Shown: positions 1 through 8,573 of the stretch, in pieces
How the letters are laid out: every line of letters starts with the position of its first letter
Numbering within the stretch: position 1 is the first letter of the stretch
Assembly (NCBI RefSeq): GCF_023656565.1
Contig: NZ_JAMOKG010000001.1
Coordinates: 1,567,383 to 1,631,382 of the forward strand
Direction: 5' to 3'
Origin: Flavobacterium tyrosinilyticum
GTDB lineage: Bacteria; Bacteroidota; Bacteroidia; Flavobacteriales; Flavobacteriaceae
Length of the DNA stretch: 64,000 bases
Program-made: the position numbers and the translations under genes
Notes under the pieces: model-generated
What the model saw: only the letters and a program-made list of their open reading frames with translations
What the model was told of the DNA's origin: nothing
The model's database searches: none

Positions 1-1589
1 TAGTAAGAATAATAAAAGAGAATAATTATACTTTTATTACGCATCAGAAAATTTTAGAACTACATCCTGAGTCTTCTATTTTTTTTAATTTACTATTTGA
101 AAAATGGGAAAATGGTTCAATTGCAGTTTTAAAGAATATTTCGGCTTTGTTGATCGCAATTAAAGATCATTTTAGCAATGACAATGAAGAAGAAAAAATT
201 GCGAAAGCTTTTGTGTATGGCGTTTTTAAAGTAATAAATAAGCTTATAAATTATTACTCTAAACATCATCACATTCATAATATAGATACACTGCATTCTA
301 TTTACAAACAGATTGTAGATTTAGCGGAAGTATCTTTTGAAGGTGAGCCATTACGAGGTTTGCAGATCATGGGGGTTTTGGAAAGTCGTGTTTTGGACTT
401 CGATACTGTTATTATAACTTCTATGAATGAAGGTAAATTTCCAGCTGGAAAATCGCAGAATTCATTTATTCCTTATGATGTAAAAAGAGAGCTTGGACTT
501 CCAACTTTCAAGGAAAAGGATGCTATTTATACTTATCATTTTTATCATTTATTACAGAGGGCTAAAAATATTTATTTGATTTATAATACTGAAAATGACG
601 GATTGGATGCTGGAGAACGAAGCCGTTTTATTACGCAACTAGAAGTCGAAAAGAAACCGCAGCATAATATTACTTTTGATATTTATAATCCTGATCTTCC
701 AAATACAGCTTATGAGCCCATTTCTGTCCCTAAGTCTGAGTTAGTAATGAAACGATTGAAGGAGATTGCTGTTAATGGTTTTTCGCCTTCAGCATTGACG
801 AGTTATATTCGAAATCCGATTGAGTTTTATTTTCAGAAGATATTGAGAATTCGGGAAGTGGAAGAAGTGGAAGAAAATATTGCTTTGAATACTTTAGGAA
901 CAATTATTCATGAAACATTAAAAACGCTTTATGAGCCTTTTATCGGAAAATTTATTTCTGAGAACGATCTTTTAAATTGTTTTAAATTGCTGGATGATGA
1001 AGTTCTCAAGCAGTTTAAGTTGGTTTATAAAGAAGGTGAAATCAAGAAAGGGAGAAATCTTTTGGCTTTTGAAGTCGCAAAACGAAATGTGGCTAATTTC
1101 TTGAGAATGGAATTAGAATCGGTAAAAAACGATGAAGCGATTCAGATAATTGCTTTAGAGCAGACTTTTGAACGCGAGTTTGTTCACCCAAAATTGCCAT
1201 TTCCTGTTTTGATTAAAGGAAATGTCGATCGAATTGAACGTCGAGATGGGAAAATCCGAATTATCGATTATAAGACCGGAAAAGTAGAAAAGTCTAATGT
1301 TGTATTGAAATCTTGGAATGGATTGACACAAGAGCTTAAAAATGATAAAATCATTCAGGTTTTGGCTTATGCTTTCATGTTCGAAAAGCATGCAGGCGGA
1401 CTTCCGATAGAAGTTGGAATTATATCCTTTAAAAACTTAAAATCGGGTTTTATACCTTTTGGCTTTAAAGAAGAAAAGGATTTAGATGTTATAGTGTCAC
1501 CTCAAATCTTGAATTCTTATTTGGAAGAAATTGCTAATTTGCTAGCGGAGATTTTGGATATTAATATTCCTTTTGAGGAAAAAATCTAG
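1..1589 (+). CDS. PD-(D/E)XK nuclease family protein, AddB-like (5' truncated by window edge)
   Basis: The frame is open from base 3 to the TAG at 1587, so the gene begins before the window; a TTG at 147 is internal. The C-terminal third carries a RecB-type nuclease domain: an HETLKTL helix followed by GNVDRIE and IIDYKTGK, which supply the Asp and DYK catalytic residues of the GxxDR...DYKTG signature. The upstream part resembles the helicase-like region of AddB/ATP-dependent nuclease subunits, with no Walker A visible in this fragment. The likely role is double-strand break end processing. No AddA partner is seen here. The family call is firm; the subunit identity is inferred. Confidence 0.85.
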   Translation, partial: VRIIKENNYTFITHQKILELHPESSIFFNLLFEKWENGSIAVLKNISALLIAIKDHFSNDNEEEKIAKAFVYGVFKVINKLINYYSKHHHIHNIDTLHSIYKQIVDLAEVSFEGEPLRGLQIMGVLESRVLDFDTVIITSMNEGKFPAGKSQNSFIPYDVKRELGLPTFKEKDAIYTYHFYHLLQRAKNIYLIYNTENDGLDAGERSRFITQLEVEKKPQHNITFDIYNPDLPNTAYEPISVPKSELVMKRLKEIAVNGFSPSALTSYIRNPIEFYFQKILRIREVEEVEENIALNTLGTIIHETLKTLYEPFIGKFISENDLLNCFKLLDDEVLKQFKLVYKEGEIKKGRNLLAFEVAKRNVANFLRMELESVKNDEAIQIIALEQTFEREFVHPKLPFPVLIKGNVDRIERRDGKIRIIDYKTGKVEKSNVVLKSWNGLTQELKNDKIIQVLAYAFMFEKHAGGLPIEVGIISFKNLKSGFIPFGFKEEKDLDVIVSPQILNSYLEEIANLLAEILDINIPFEEKI

Positions 1590-1639
1590 AACATCTTATC
1601 AGGAAATTTAGAAACATATTTGAATTTTATAAGACGACT

Positions 1640-1891
1640 TTGATTGTGAATTTTGCCGTTTCTGCCATTGCATTTCTTTTTGGCGGATTTAATCATTTTT
1701 TATTGATGATAGCTACGCTAGGTTTTGCTTCAAGCATTGGATTTAAAGAAATGTATCGCCAAAACGAATATTTGTTTTATAGGAACAATGGTCTTTCAAA
1801 AAGTAGGCTTTTGTTTTGTAGTTTTCTGCTAAATTTTGGTTTTGTATTTCTGTCTGCGACGATTTGGGTTTTAATTCAAAAAATATCTTGA
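1640..1891 (+). CDS. small membrane protein, probable partner of the following ABC ATPase
   Basis: Two hydrophobic segments (about residues 4-28 and 57-79) flank a short charged loop with the motif GFKEMYRQNEYLFYRNNGLS. The first available start is TTG at 1640. The frame is open back to 1577 and the extra codons (ending ...NIFEFYKTT) look coding, so translation may start a little upstream at a non-standard codon. The stop TGA overlaps the TTG start of the ATPase gene by two bases, implying translational coupling. It is probably the minimal membrane part of a tiny ABC exporter. Function is unknown. Confidence 0.65.
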   Translation: MIVNFAVSAIAFLFGGFNHFLLMIATLGFASSIGFKEMYRQNEYLFYRNNGLSKSRLLFCSFLLNFGFVFLSATIWVLIQKIS

Positions 1892-2562
1892 AAAAACATA
1901 TTCTTGAAGTAAGCGGAATTCAAAAAAGCTTTGATAATAAATTATTGCTTTCGGATATTTATTTGAAATTGGAAACAGGTCAAATAATGGGCTTGTTTGG
2001 CAGAAATGGCTCTGGAAAATCTACATTGTTAAAAATTATATTTGGGATAGTGTCCGCTTTGAATAAAAGTATTTTTGTTAACGGAATTTCAAAAAATAAC
2101 ACCTCTACTTTGTTAAATGAAATTGGTTATCTACATCAAAACCAATTTATTCCAAATCATTTTTCGGTTTTGCAAACCATTTTGTTATCTGTCGATAAAC
2201 AAAAAGCACGTTTCGTTTGTGAAGATGATTTTTTAAAATCTCTTTTAAATCAAAAAATTAGGGATTTGTCTTTTGGAGAATTGCGATATCTTCAGGTTAA
2301 ATTGATACTTTCTAATCAATCAAAATTTACATTATTAGATGAGCCGTTTAGTGGTTTATCTCCTAAAATGGCAGATATTGTCGCTTTATTAATTAAAGAA
2401 AATTCTCAAGAAAAAGGAATAATTGTTACAGATCACAATTATAGAAACGTTGTAGAAATTGCAACAGATTTAAGAATATTAAGTGATGGTAAGTTGCATA
2501 TAATCAATGAAAAAGCCGAACTTATACAGAAAGGTTATCTGATAAATTCGGCAATTTTTTAG
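1888..2562 (+). CDS. ABC transporter ATP-binding protein
   Basis: This is a compact ABC ATPase of about 224 residues. It has Walker A GRNGSGKST, a Q-loop near YLHQNQ, a variant signature LSFGELR in place of LSGGQ, Walker B FTLLDEP, and the switch histidine in VTDHNY. The start is taken as TTG at 1888 (MKKHILEVSG), which overlaps the stop of the membrane gene; a TTG at 1864 would lie deep inside that gene. With its partner it forms a two-gene exporter whose membrane subunit is unusually small. The substrate is unknown. Confidence 0.88.
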   Translation: MKKHILEVSGIQKSFDNKLLLSDIYLKLETGQIMGLFGRNGSGKSTLLKIIFGIVSALNKSIFVNGISKNNTSTLLNEIGYLHQNQFIPNHFSVLQTILLSVDKQKARFVCEDDFLKSLLNQKIRDLSFGELRYLQVKLILSNQSKFTLLDEPFSGLSPKMADIVALLIKENSQEKGIIVTDHNYRNVVEIATDLRILSDGKLHIINEKAELIQKGYLINSAIF

Positions 2563-2568
2563 ATGCTT

Positions 2569-2712
2569 TTAGCTGAATATTTTTTTGAAAAAACCTTTTT
2601 TAGATTTTTCTCCAGAAGTAGAGTTGTTAATGTGTCCGTTTTCAATACGAAATCTTCTAAACTTCTCCAATTTTACATTTAAGTCAAAACGTAATTCGTC
2701 AACAGTTTTCAT
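2569..2712 (-). CDS. small basic protein, 47 aa, unknown
   Basis: A short reading frame starting ATG (MKTVDELRFDLNVKLEKF) and ending TAA just beyond the end of the ABC ATPase gene. The N-terminal half is an amphipathic helix and the C-terminus is lysine/phenylalanine-rich (GFFKKIFS). Its composition looks coding and an AT-rich upstream region is present, but I recognise no family. It is convergent with the ABC gene. Comparison with related genomes would decide whether it is real. Confidence 0.4.
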   Translation of the reverse strand: MKTVDELRFDLNVKLEKFRRFRIENGHINNSTSGEKSKKGFFKKIFS

Positions 2713-2985
2713 TTTGTTAAATTTTTTTGCAAAGCTATAGAAAAACTTTTGTCAAATGCAATAATCTGCAAATGTTAATTTTAGAAATGAGTTTTGTTAA
2801 GCGAATTGTTATGTTTTTAGTATTATTTGCTTTTTATGTTAATTTTTTTTGCAGATTTTTTGCAAAAAAATAGGATTAATTAAGTGATAAATAAAAGTGC
2901 GTCAGTACGTTATACTACATCTTTTTTTAACAAGTGTTTATCGCGCAATTGCCAATATTAAAATATCTTTGGCGCTTCCAAAAAC
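2713..2985. other. intergenic region, about 270 bp
   Basis: No gene is seen. The right end holds the promoter of the roadblock pair. An imperfect GCAGATTTTTTGC hairpin lies near 2852-2864. Confidence 0.5.
2964..2971 (+). promoter_or_regulatory. -7 box TATCTTTG of the roadblock-like pair
   Basis: Exact match to the Bacteroidota -7 consensus TAnnTTTG, 14 bases before the ATG at 2986, giving a very short leader. No well-placed -33 TTG is obvious. Confidence 0.55.
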
Positions 2986-3321
2986 ATGACAAATAAGAAA
3001 ATGATTGATTTACAAACACTAGTAGAAGAGACTGGCGCAGAGTCTGGACTAAGTTTTAATATTGATGGAATCTTGAATGAGTCTGTTAATTTAGAATACG
3101 ACGGGAATGTTGCAGCAATGATCGGAATGATTTTAAAGATGTGCCTAGAAATGTCTGAAGACGTTAATAATGGAGATCTTAAACAAGTTATGATAAAAAA
3201 TAACGATGGAATTGTTGTAGCAAGCAAAAATCAAGATGATAATTGCATCGCGTTGCTTTCTAAAGATTTAAGTAAAATGGGTCTATTGCTGAGAAAAATG
3301 GATTCTATTTTTAACAACTAA
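2986..3321 (+). CDS. roadblock/LC7-like domain protein
   Basis: A 111-residue soluble alpha/beta protein. The C-terminal half (QVMIKNNDGIVVASKNQDDN followed by an LLSKDLSKMGLLLRKM helix) fits the roadblock/LC7 fold, which in bacteria (for example MglB) forms dimers that bind small Ras-like GTPases. There is no signal peptide. It lies 24 bp ahead of a second roadblock-like gene and is probably co-transcribed with it from the promoter at 2964. No GTPase gene lies next to it. The fold is recognised by pattern only. Confidence 0.6.
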   Translation: MTNKKMIDLQTLVEETGAESGLSFNIDGILNESVNLEYDGNVAAMIGMILKMCLEMSEDVNNGDLKQVMIKNNDGIVVASKNQDDNCIALLSKDLSKMGLLLRKMDSIFNN

Positions 3322-3345
3322 TTTAAAACCAAAAATTTAATACAC

Positions 3346-3720
3346 ATGTCAGATTTTTTGCAAAATTTTCAAAACGATTTAAAAGAGAATGTTAACGGAT
3401 TTATTGCTGTTTCGGTTACAGAAGTTGAAACAGGAATGTCATACTGCTCTCTAACAGTAAAATCTGATTTTGATCCAGAATTGGCTTCGGCTTATAATTT
3501 AGAAGTTGTAAAAGCTAAATTAAATGCACTTAGAGCTTTAGGATTAAATCAAAAAATTAATGATATTTTAATTACCCTTACAGATCAGATTCATATTATT
3601 GATGTTTCTGAAGATGGAAGATATTTTATCTACTTGGCGGTAGATTCTACTAAAGCAAATCTTGGATTAACAAGAGCGACTTTATCTAAATACAAGAAAG
3701 ACATTACTTCAAAGTTATAA
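3346..3720 (+). CDS. roadblock/LC7-like domain protein, second of pair
   Basis: 124 residues, soluble, no signal peptide. The order of strands and helices (FIAVSVTEVETG, then helix KAKLNALRALGLNQ, then ILITLTDQIHIIDVSEDG, then a final helix) resembles roadblock/LC7 proteins. It is the second gene of a two-gene unit and is followed directly by a strong terminator at 3744-3784. Tandem roadblock proteins may heterodimerise. The molecular role here is not known. Confidence 0.6.
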   Translation: MSDFLQNFQNDLKENVNGFIAVSVTEVETGMSYCSLTVKSDFDPELASAYNLEVVKAKLNALRALGLNQKINDILITLTDQIHIIDVSEDGRYFIYLAVDSTKANLGLTRATLSKYKKDITSKL

Positions 3721-3743
3721 CGATATTTGCCCCCAAGAATGAG

Positions 3744-3784
3744 AAAAAGGCTATTTCAACCCTAGGTTAGAAATGGCCTTTTTT
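3744..3784 (+). terminator. intrinsic terminator after the roadblock pair
   Basis: Long stem AAAAAGGCTATTTC / GAAATGGCCTTTTT with one T-G pair and a 12-base loop, ending in a T-run. It can also work on the minus strand for the hydrolase gene that ends at 3805. Confidence 0.8.
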
Positions 3785-3804
3785 GATTTTGACAGTTTCT
3801 TTTT

Positions 3805-4581
3805 TTATTCGAAGAAATCTAGTAAAATAGTTTTCAGAGCTTCTTTGTTTTCAATCTGGCTCATATGTCCGTCCTCAAAAGAAACCAATTCTGCTGTCGT
3901 ATCTTCGATTTGAGAAAGGCTTTCTTCGTAATTTAAAACAGGATCTTTTTTTCCTAATATCAATAAAATTGGAAATAAATTTTTGCGAACCAGTTCTTCT
4001 CGGTCTTTTCTAATTTTCATTCCTTCCTGAGAAGCGATAATTCCTTGCAAAGGCGTTTTTAAAGCTTCCGTTTTTACTTTCTCGATTTCTTCTGCTAATC
4101 GAATTCTGTTGTTTTCGCTGAATAAATTTGCAATCGCTAAACTTACAAAATTGACATAATTTTGTTTGACAGCTTTAATGGCTCGGGTTCTGTTTAATTT
4201 TTTCTCCGCGCTGTCTTCTTTTGAAGTGGAGTTTAGTAAAACTAATTTCTGAATTTTTTCTGGATATAATTCGGCGAAAGCCAAACCAACATAACCTCCC
4301 ATTGAATGTCCGACGATTGTAGCTTTTTCAATATCCAAATGTTCTAAAACTTCATTTACAGCAGCTGCATTGTCTTCCATTTTATGGACATATCCTAAGC
4401 AATCAGATTCACCATGACCTAATAAGTCGATTGCTACAACGCGATATTTTTCTGAAAACAGATTACTATATTCTAACCACATTTTTTTGTTTTCAAGAAA
4501 GCCGTGAAGTAAAACTATTGTGTTTCCAATTCCAGAATCTGAGTATGATATTTTAGTATTTTTATATAAAATCGTTTTCAA
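3805..4581 (-). CDS. alpha/beta hydrolase
   Basis: 258-residue alpha/beta-hydrolase fold enzyme. It has an oxyanion-hole HGFLENK, nucleophile elbow GHSMGG (Ser), acid residue in GKKDPVLN (Asp) and catalytic His in EDGHMSQ. The substrate is not predictable; the family includes esterases and C-C hydrolases. The start is set at TTG 4581 (MKTILYKNTK), because the longer frame beginning at 4608 would start inside the -7 box TAACTTTG (4606-4613). No signal peptide, so probably cytoplasmic. Confidence 0.85.
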   Translation of the reverse strand: MKTILYKNTKISYSDSGIGNTIVLLHGFLENKKMWLEYSNLFSEKYRVVAIDLLGHGESDCLGYVHKMEDNAAAVNEVLEHLDIEKATIVGHSMGGYVGLAFAELYPEKIQKLVLLNSTSKEDSAEKKLNRTRAIKAVKQNYVNFVSLAIANLFSENNRIRLAEEIEKVKTEALKTPLQGIIASQEGMKIRKDREELVRKNLFPILLILGKKDPVLNYEESLSQIEDTTAELVSFEDGHMSQIENKEALKTILLDFFE

Positions 4582-4605
4582 AATGAAATTTTTTTGTGTG
4601 AAGCA

Positions 4606-4613
4606 CAAAGTTA
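4606..4613 (-). promoter_or_regulatory. -7 box TAACTTTG for the alpha/beta hydrolase
   Basis: Exact TAnnTTTG match 24 bases before the TTG start at 4581. It decides the start, because the upstream TTG overlaps the box itself. Confidence 0.6.
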
Positions 4614-4716
4614 AGAAAGCTTAAGTAAAATATCATGATGTCTTGATTTAATTAGGAAATCTTTAAAATAGCTATAAAATTATTTATAACATTGTTTGGT
4701 TTGTGAAACAATAAAA

Positions 4717-4743
4717 AATGGCTCCCATTTCTAAAAGCCATTT
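4717..4743 (-). terminator. intrinsic terminator for the TIGR00266 gene
   Basis: Read on the minus strand: AAATGGCT stem, 12-base loop, AGCCATTT followed by a T-rich tail. It lies just beyond the stop at 4751. Confidence 0.7.
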
Positions 4744-4750
4744 CTATAAA

Positions 4751-5554
4751 TTAAAATCGGTTATCACCATCCAAAAGATTTCCTAGCCCGCCAAGTAGGC
4801 TTCCTTCATCACGACTATTTCCGCCAGATCGCGGTGCCGATGCAATAATACGGTCAGCCAATCTTGAGAAAGGTAACGATTGTATAAATACTGTTCCTGG
4901 ACCTTTTAAAGTGGCATAAAATAAACCTTCGCCACCAAAAATGGAATTTTTAATGCCGCCAATAAATTCAATATCATAATCTACATCTTTGGTAAAACCA
5001 ATAATGCACCCCGTATCTACTTTTAAGACTTCGCCAGAAGCTAACTCTTTTTTAGCCATTGTTCCTCCAGAATGTACAAATGCCATTCCGTCTCCTTCAA
5101 TTTTCTGCATGATAAAACCTTCACCGCCAAATAAACCGCGACCTAATTTCTGAGAGAATTCAATTCCGACAGAAACGCCTTTGGCTGCGCATAAAAAAGA
5201 ACTTTTTTGACAGATAAATTTGTCTTGAAATTGAGTTAAATCAATTGGGAGAATTTTTCCAGGATATGGTGATGCAAATGAAACTTTACTTTTGGTGTGA
5301 CCCTGATTTAAAAATGCAGTCATAAACAAGCTTTCGCCAGTAAGAACTCTTTTGCCTGCATTTAAAAGTTTACCAAACAAACCCGAACCTTGTTGTTGCG
5401 AACCGTCTCCAAATATAGTTTCCATTTGGATATTGTTTTCCATCATCATAAAACTGCCTGCTTCGGCAATTACAATTTCTTGTGGATCCAATTCTATTTC
5501 CACATACTGCATTTCTTCGCCAAAAATCTGATAATCTATTTCGTGTGCCTGCAT
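4751..5554 (-). CDS. TIGR00266/AIM24 family protein
   Basis: 267 residues of repeated beta-strand and glycine-rich character: GEGFIMQKIEGDGMAFVHSGG and GGEGLFYATLKGPGTVFIQS-type repeats typical of the AIM24/TIGR00266 family, whose members form a double beta-helix-like trimer. The role is unknown in bacteria; a yeast relative is a mitochondrial protein. The tail (about residues 240-267) is Gly/Ser/Asp-rich and probably disordered. Single gene with its own terminator. Confidence 0.85.
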   Translation of the reverse strand: MQAHEIDYQIFGEEMQYVEIELDPQEIVIAEAGSFMMMENNIQMETIFGDGSQQQGSGLFGKLLNAGKRVLTGESLFMTAFLNQGHTKSKVSFASPYPGKILPIDLTQFQDKFICQKSSFLCAAKGVSVGIEFSQKLGRGLFGGEGFIMQKIEGDGMAFVHSGGTMAKKELASGEVLKVDTGCIIGFTKDVDYDIEFIGGIKNSIFGGEGLFYATLKGPGTVFIQSLPFSRLADRIIASAPRSGGNSRDEGSLLGGLGNLLDGDNRF

Positions 5555-5702
5555 AATTTCTTAGGTATTTGTTTTTAAAATTAGACAAAAAATAATGTCG
5601 AATGTTACAGTGTTTAACGCACTTCGGCTGTTTTTAAGAACTTTAAATGATTTTGTTATTTTAAATTAGTCTTAATTATGTGTTTATTTGCCTTAAATTA
5701 TA

Positions 5703-5710
5703 TATTTTTG
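5703..5710 (+). promoter_or_regulatory. -7 box TATTTTTG upstream of a small orphan gene
   Basis: Exact TAnnTTTG match 21 bases before the ATG at 5732. It excludes the longer frame that would begin at 5678. Confidence 0.5.
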
Positions 5711-5731
5711 CATCGTTATAATTTTATCAGA

Positions 5732-6088
5732 ATGTCATTAGTTAGCGATTTGACCACCAAAGTATTATTTGAGACCGAAAAAGGATACAGTTACCAATGT
5801 GATTTGACCAATAGTATAATTATCAATTTTGTTGATACTGTGTCAAGTTATAAGATTCAAGATTTTTTGATTTTTCAAAGAAAGGTTAATAGTGTTGATA
5901 TTCTTAACATGCTTTATGACTTATCTGACCAATCAGATGCACAGCTGATTGAAACTACCAAAAGAAATTTTTCTAGAAATCTTACTATCTGCGAAATAGT
6001 GCAGTTAAGAGATTTGTTAAACGGAACAAAATTTACCCTCAACCTGCATTCTATGCTTTGCAATATGGTAAATGTTGAGCTTATTTAG
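5732..6088 (+). CDS. hypothetical protein, 118 aa
   Basis: Soluble protein (MSLVSDLTTKVLFETEKGYS...) with no signal peptide, membrane segment or recognised motif. The middle is predicted helical (FLIFQRKVNSVDILNMLYDL). Start ATG 5732 is chosen because a -7 box lies at 5703-5710, within the longer frame. It sits between TIGR00266 and ferritin with its own promoter. I do not recognise the family. Confidence 0.7.
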   Translation: MSLVSDLTTKVLFETEKGYSYQCDLTNSIIINFVDTVSSYKIQDFLIFQRKVNSVDILNMLYDLSDQSDAQLIETTKRNFSRNLTICEIVQLRDLLNGTKFTLNLHSMLCNMVNVELI

Positions 6089-6177
6089 ATTCTTACTTAG
6101 ATTAAATCCAAATTTTCAAAGGGTTACGATCGGCTTCTTTAATTTTTGTAATTTTACACGTATAAAAATTAAAGGTT

Positions 6178-6696
6178 ATGAAAGATTTACTAAGAACACG
6201 TACTTCATTAGTTGAAGGTGTAGAAAATATATTGAATTTACAAGCAAAATTAGAAAGTGACGCTTCTAACAAATATTTAGCTATGGCTGCATGGTTGGAT
6301 AGAAATGGTTATGCGAATACAGCATCGTATTTGTATAAGCAAGCAGAAGAAGAAAGAGAGCATTTTCTAAAAATTTTCAAATTCATTACAGATATGGGAG
6401 GGATTGCAATTACGCCATCGGTTCCAGAAGTACAACAAGAATTTGCTTCTTTTAAAGAAGTATTCGAAATTGCTTTGCAAAACGAAATTGCAGTTACTCA
6501 AGCAATTAATAAAGTAATCGCAAAATGTAGAGCTGAAAATGACTACGCTACAGAAGATTTCATGATGTGGTATGTAGCGGAACAAAGAGAAGAAGAGAAA
6601 AATGCAAGAAGAGCTTTAGAACTTTTTGATCTAATCAACGGAAACGAAGCCGACGGTAAATTCCAATTGGATGTACAAATCTCAAAAATCGGATAA
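6178..6696 (+). CDS. ftnA: ferritin (non-heme iron storage)
   Basis: 172-residue four-helix-bundle ferritin that oxidises Fe(II) and stores it as a mineral core inside a 24-mer. Ferroxidase ligands are visible in helix A (KLESDASNKY), helix B (EEEREH, the ExxH pair) and helix C (EQREEE). Length matches bacterial FtnA; the heme-ligand Met pattern of bacterioferritin is not evident. Start ATG at 6178. Monocistronic, closed by a perfect bidirectional terminator shared with pepP. Confidence 0.93.
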   Translation: MKDLLRTRTSLVEGVENILNLQAKLESDASNKYLAMAAWLDRNGYANTASYLYKQAEEEREHFLKIFKFITDMGGIAITPSVPEVQQEFASFKEVFEIALQNEIAVTQAINKVIAKCRAENDYATEDFMMWYVAEQREEEKNARRALELFDLINGNEADGKFQLDVQISKIG

Positions 6697-6714
6697 TTAA
6701 CCGATTTAGATAAT

Positions 6715-6753
6715 AAAAGAAAGCCCTTAATATTTTATTAAGGGCTTTCTTTT
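6715..6753. terminator. bidirectional terminator between ferritin and pepP
   Basis: Perfect 16-bp arms AAAAGAAAGCCCTTAA / TTAAGGGCTTTCTTTT with a 7-base loop. A- and T-tracts on both sides serve both convergent genes. Confidence 0.9.
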
Positions 6754-6756
6754 TAT

Positions 6757-8049
6757 TTATGAATTCATCAAAGTCTCAATCTCATCTGCTTCAACAGGAA
6801 TGTTGCGCATTAAGTTGAAAGGTTCTCCTTTTTCCTGAACCACAACGTTATCTTCTAAGCGGATTCCGAATTTTTCTGCTGGAATGTAAATTCCTGGCTC
6901 AACCGTGAAAACCATATTCGCTTTCATTGGTTCGTGAAGCAATCCGTAATCATGCGTGTCAAGACCTAAGTGGTGAGACGTTCCGTGCATGAAATATTTT
7001 TTGTAAGCAGGCCATTCTGGATTTTCATTCTGAACATCGGCTTTGTCAATTAAGCCTAAACCAAGTAATTCAGAAGTCATGATTTTACCCACTTCAACAT
7101 GGTATTGTTTCCAAAGCGTTCCTGGAGTCAACATTTTAGTCGCTTCATTTTTAACTCTCAAAACAGCATTGTAAACTGCTTTCTGACGATCTGTAAAACG
7201 TCCAGAAACTGGAATTGTTCTCGTCATGTCGCTTGAATAATTTGCATATTCAGCCGCAACATCTAACAAAATCAAATCTCCGTCTTTACATTGCTGATTG
7301 TTTTCGATATAATGTAAAACATTAGCATTGTTTCCAGAAGCAATAATTGGCGTATAAGCAAAACCTTTAGAACGGTTACGGATAAATTCGTGCGCTAATT
7401 CTGCTTCGATTTCGTATTCTGTAACGTTTGGTTTTACGAATCCTAATAATCTACGGAAACCTTTTTCTGTGATATCACAAGCGTGCTGAATCAAATCGAT
7501 TTCTTCGCTTTCTTTTACAGAACGAAGTCTTTGTAAAATTGGGTTGCTTTTTGCCACATTGTGTGCTGGATAACGCTCTTTCCACCATTTTACAAAACGA
7601 GCTTCGCGAGTTTCTGTCTCAACAGTCGCACGGTAATGTTCGTTTGTATTGATGTACATCGTATCGGCATACGTCATCATTTCGTTCAAAACTTTATGAA
7701 AATCCTGTAACCAATAAACCGTTCTAATTCCAGAAACCTGAAAAGCACGTTCTTTAGTCAATTTTTCACCTTCCCAAACAGCGATATGATCGTTGGTTTC
7801 TCTTAAGAAAAGTATTTCTCTTTGGTGCTCATAAGGTGCATCTGGAAACAAAAGTAAAACGCTTTCTTCTTGGTCAACACCACTTAGATAAAAAATATCT
7901 CTGTGTTGAGCAAAAGGTAAAGTACTATCGGCACTAACTGGGTAAATGTCGTTTGAGTTGAATACAGCAACCGAATTAGGTTTCATTTCAGCCATGAACT
8001 TTCTGCGGTTTTTTACAAAAAGAGCGCTGTTTATTTGATGATATTTCAT
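6757..8049 (-). CDS. pepP: Xaa-Pro aminopeptidase (aminopeptidase P)
   Basis: 430 residues: N-terminal aminopeptidase-P domain (1-130, FYLSGVDQEESVLLL) followed by a pita-bread metallopeptidase domain. The five metal ligands are visible as Asp in LLDVAAEYANYSSDMTR (both Asp), His in GTSHHLGLDTHD, Glu in TVEPGIY and Glu in RLEDNVVV. It removes N-terminal residues preceding proline using two Mn ions and is cytoplasmic. A -7 box TAATTTTG lies at 8078-8085. Confidence 0.93.
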   Translation of the reverse strand: MKYHQINSALFVKNRRKFMAEMKPNSVAVFNSNDIYPVSADSTLPFAQHRDIFYLSGVDQEESVLLLFPDAPYEHQREILFLRETNDHIAVWEGEKLTKERAFQVSGIRTVYWLQDFHKVLNEMMTYADTMYINTNEHYRATVETETREARFVKWWKERYPAHNVAKSNPILQRLRSVKESEEIDLIQHACDITEKGFRRLLGFVKPNVTEYEIEAELAHEFIRNRSKGFAYTPIIASGNNANVLHYIENNQQCKDGDLILLDVAAEYANYSSDMTRTIPVSGRFTDRQKAVYNAVLRVKNEATKMLTPGTLWKQYHVEVGKIMTSELLGLGLIDKADVQNENPEWPAYKKYFMHGTSHHLGLDTHDYGLLHEPMKANMVFTVEPGIYIPAEKFGIRLEDNVVVQEKGEPFNLMRNIPVEADEIETLMNS

Positions 8050-8077
8050 AATTATTTCGTTTTTGAACTTCGAATTT

Positions 8078-8085
8078 CAAAATTA
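8078..8085 (-). promoter_or_regulatory. -7 box TAATTTTG of pepP
   Basis: Exact TAnnTTTG match on the minus strand 28 bases before the ATG at 8049. No clear -33 TTG. Confidence 0.5.
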
Positions 8086-8156
8086 ATGATTTTTGAATTA
8101 GTGGCGTATAGCAGATTTATTAAAGTTTTCTTATTTATTGTTTTTGCCATGAAGGC

Positions 8157-8338
8157 GTTAAGGTACGAAGTTTTTTAACCGCAAAGAACGCTAAGGTTTG
8201 CGCAAAGTGCGCAGGAGATTTTTGCTCGCAAAGACGCGAAGTCGCAAAGTTTTTTGTTGCAAAGAGCACAAAGTTTAAGTTCTGTTTTGTCTTCCTGAGC
8301 GAAGTCGAAGGATCTGCGCAAAGCATTTCTTTAAACAA
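8157..8338. repeat. intergenic repeat cluster of GCAAAG type plus a GAGCGAAGTCGAAGGAT unit
   Basis: Non-coding block built from short GC-richer units (AACCGCAAAGAACGC, GCGCAAAGTGCGC, GACGCGAAGTCGCAAAG) followed by CCTGAGCGAAGTCGAAGGAT. The same GCAAAG family recurs at 13084-13200. Any reading frame here is repeat-derived. Confidence 0.7.
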
Positions 8339-8388
8339 TAACGAAATAATCTCGCAAAGTCGCTAAAGCGCAAAGTATTTACCCAATA

Positions 8389-8573
8389 TTGTCATTTCGA
8401 CGAAGGAGAAATCTCCGCAAGTAACTCTACAAAGATTTGTATACACACAGTTTTGTCATCTCGACGAAGGAGATATCACACTCGAAATTCCACAAAAATT
8501 AGCGGTTTTGTTTCACGCGGATTTAGCAGATTCTGTAGATTTTTTCTTTTCAAATTCGTAATTAACCACAATC
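8389..8573. repeat. 185-bp composite repeat, copy 1
   Basis: Two related modules: one starting TTGTCATTTCGACGAAGGAG with an internal GGAG-AAAT-CTCC hairpin, and one starting TTGTCATCTCGACGAAGGAG and running into a GTTTCACGCGGATTTAGCAG tail. The whole unit is repeated directly downstream at 8574. Confidence 0.8.

Noticed and set aside
8135..8338. Minus-strand frame of 67 codons in the GCAAAG repeat block
   Set aside because: Made entirely of short intergenic repeats, with no protein-like composition.
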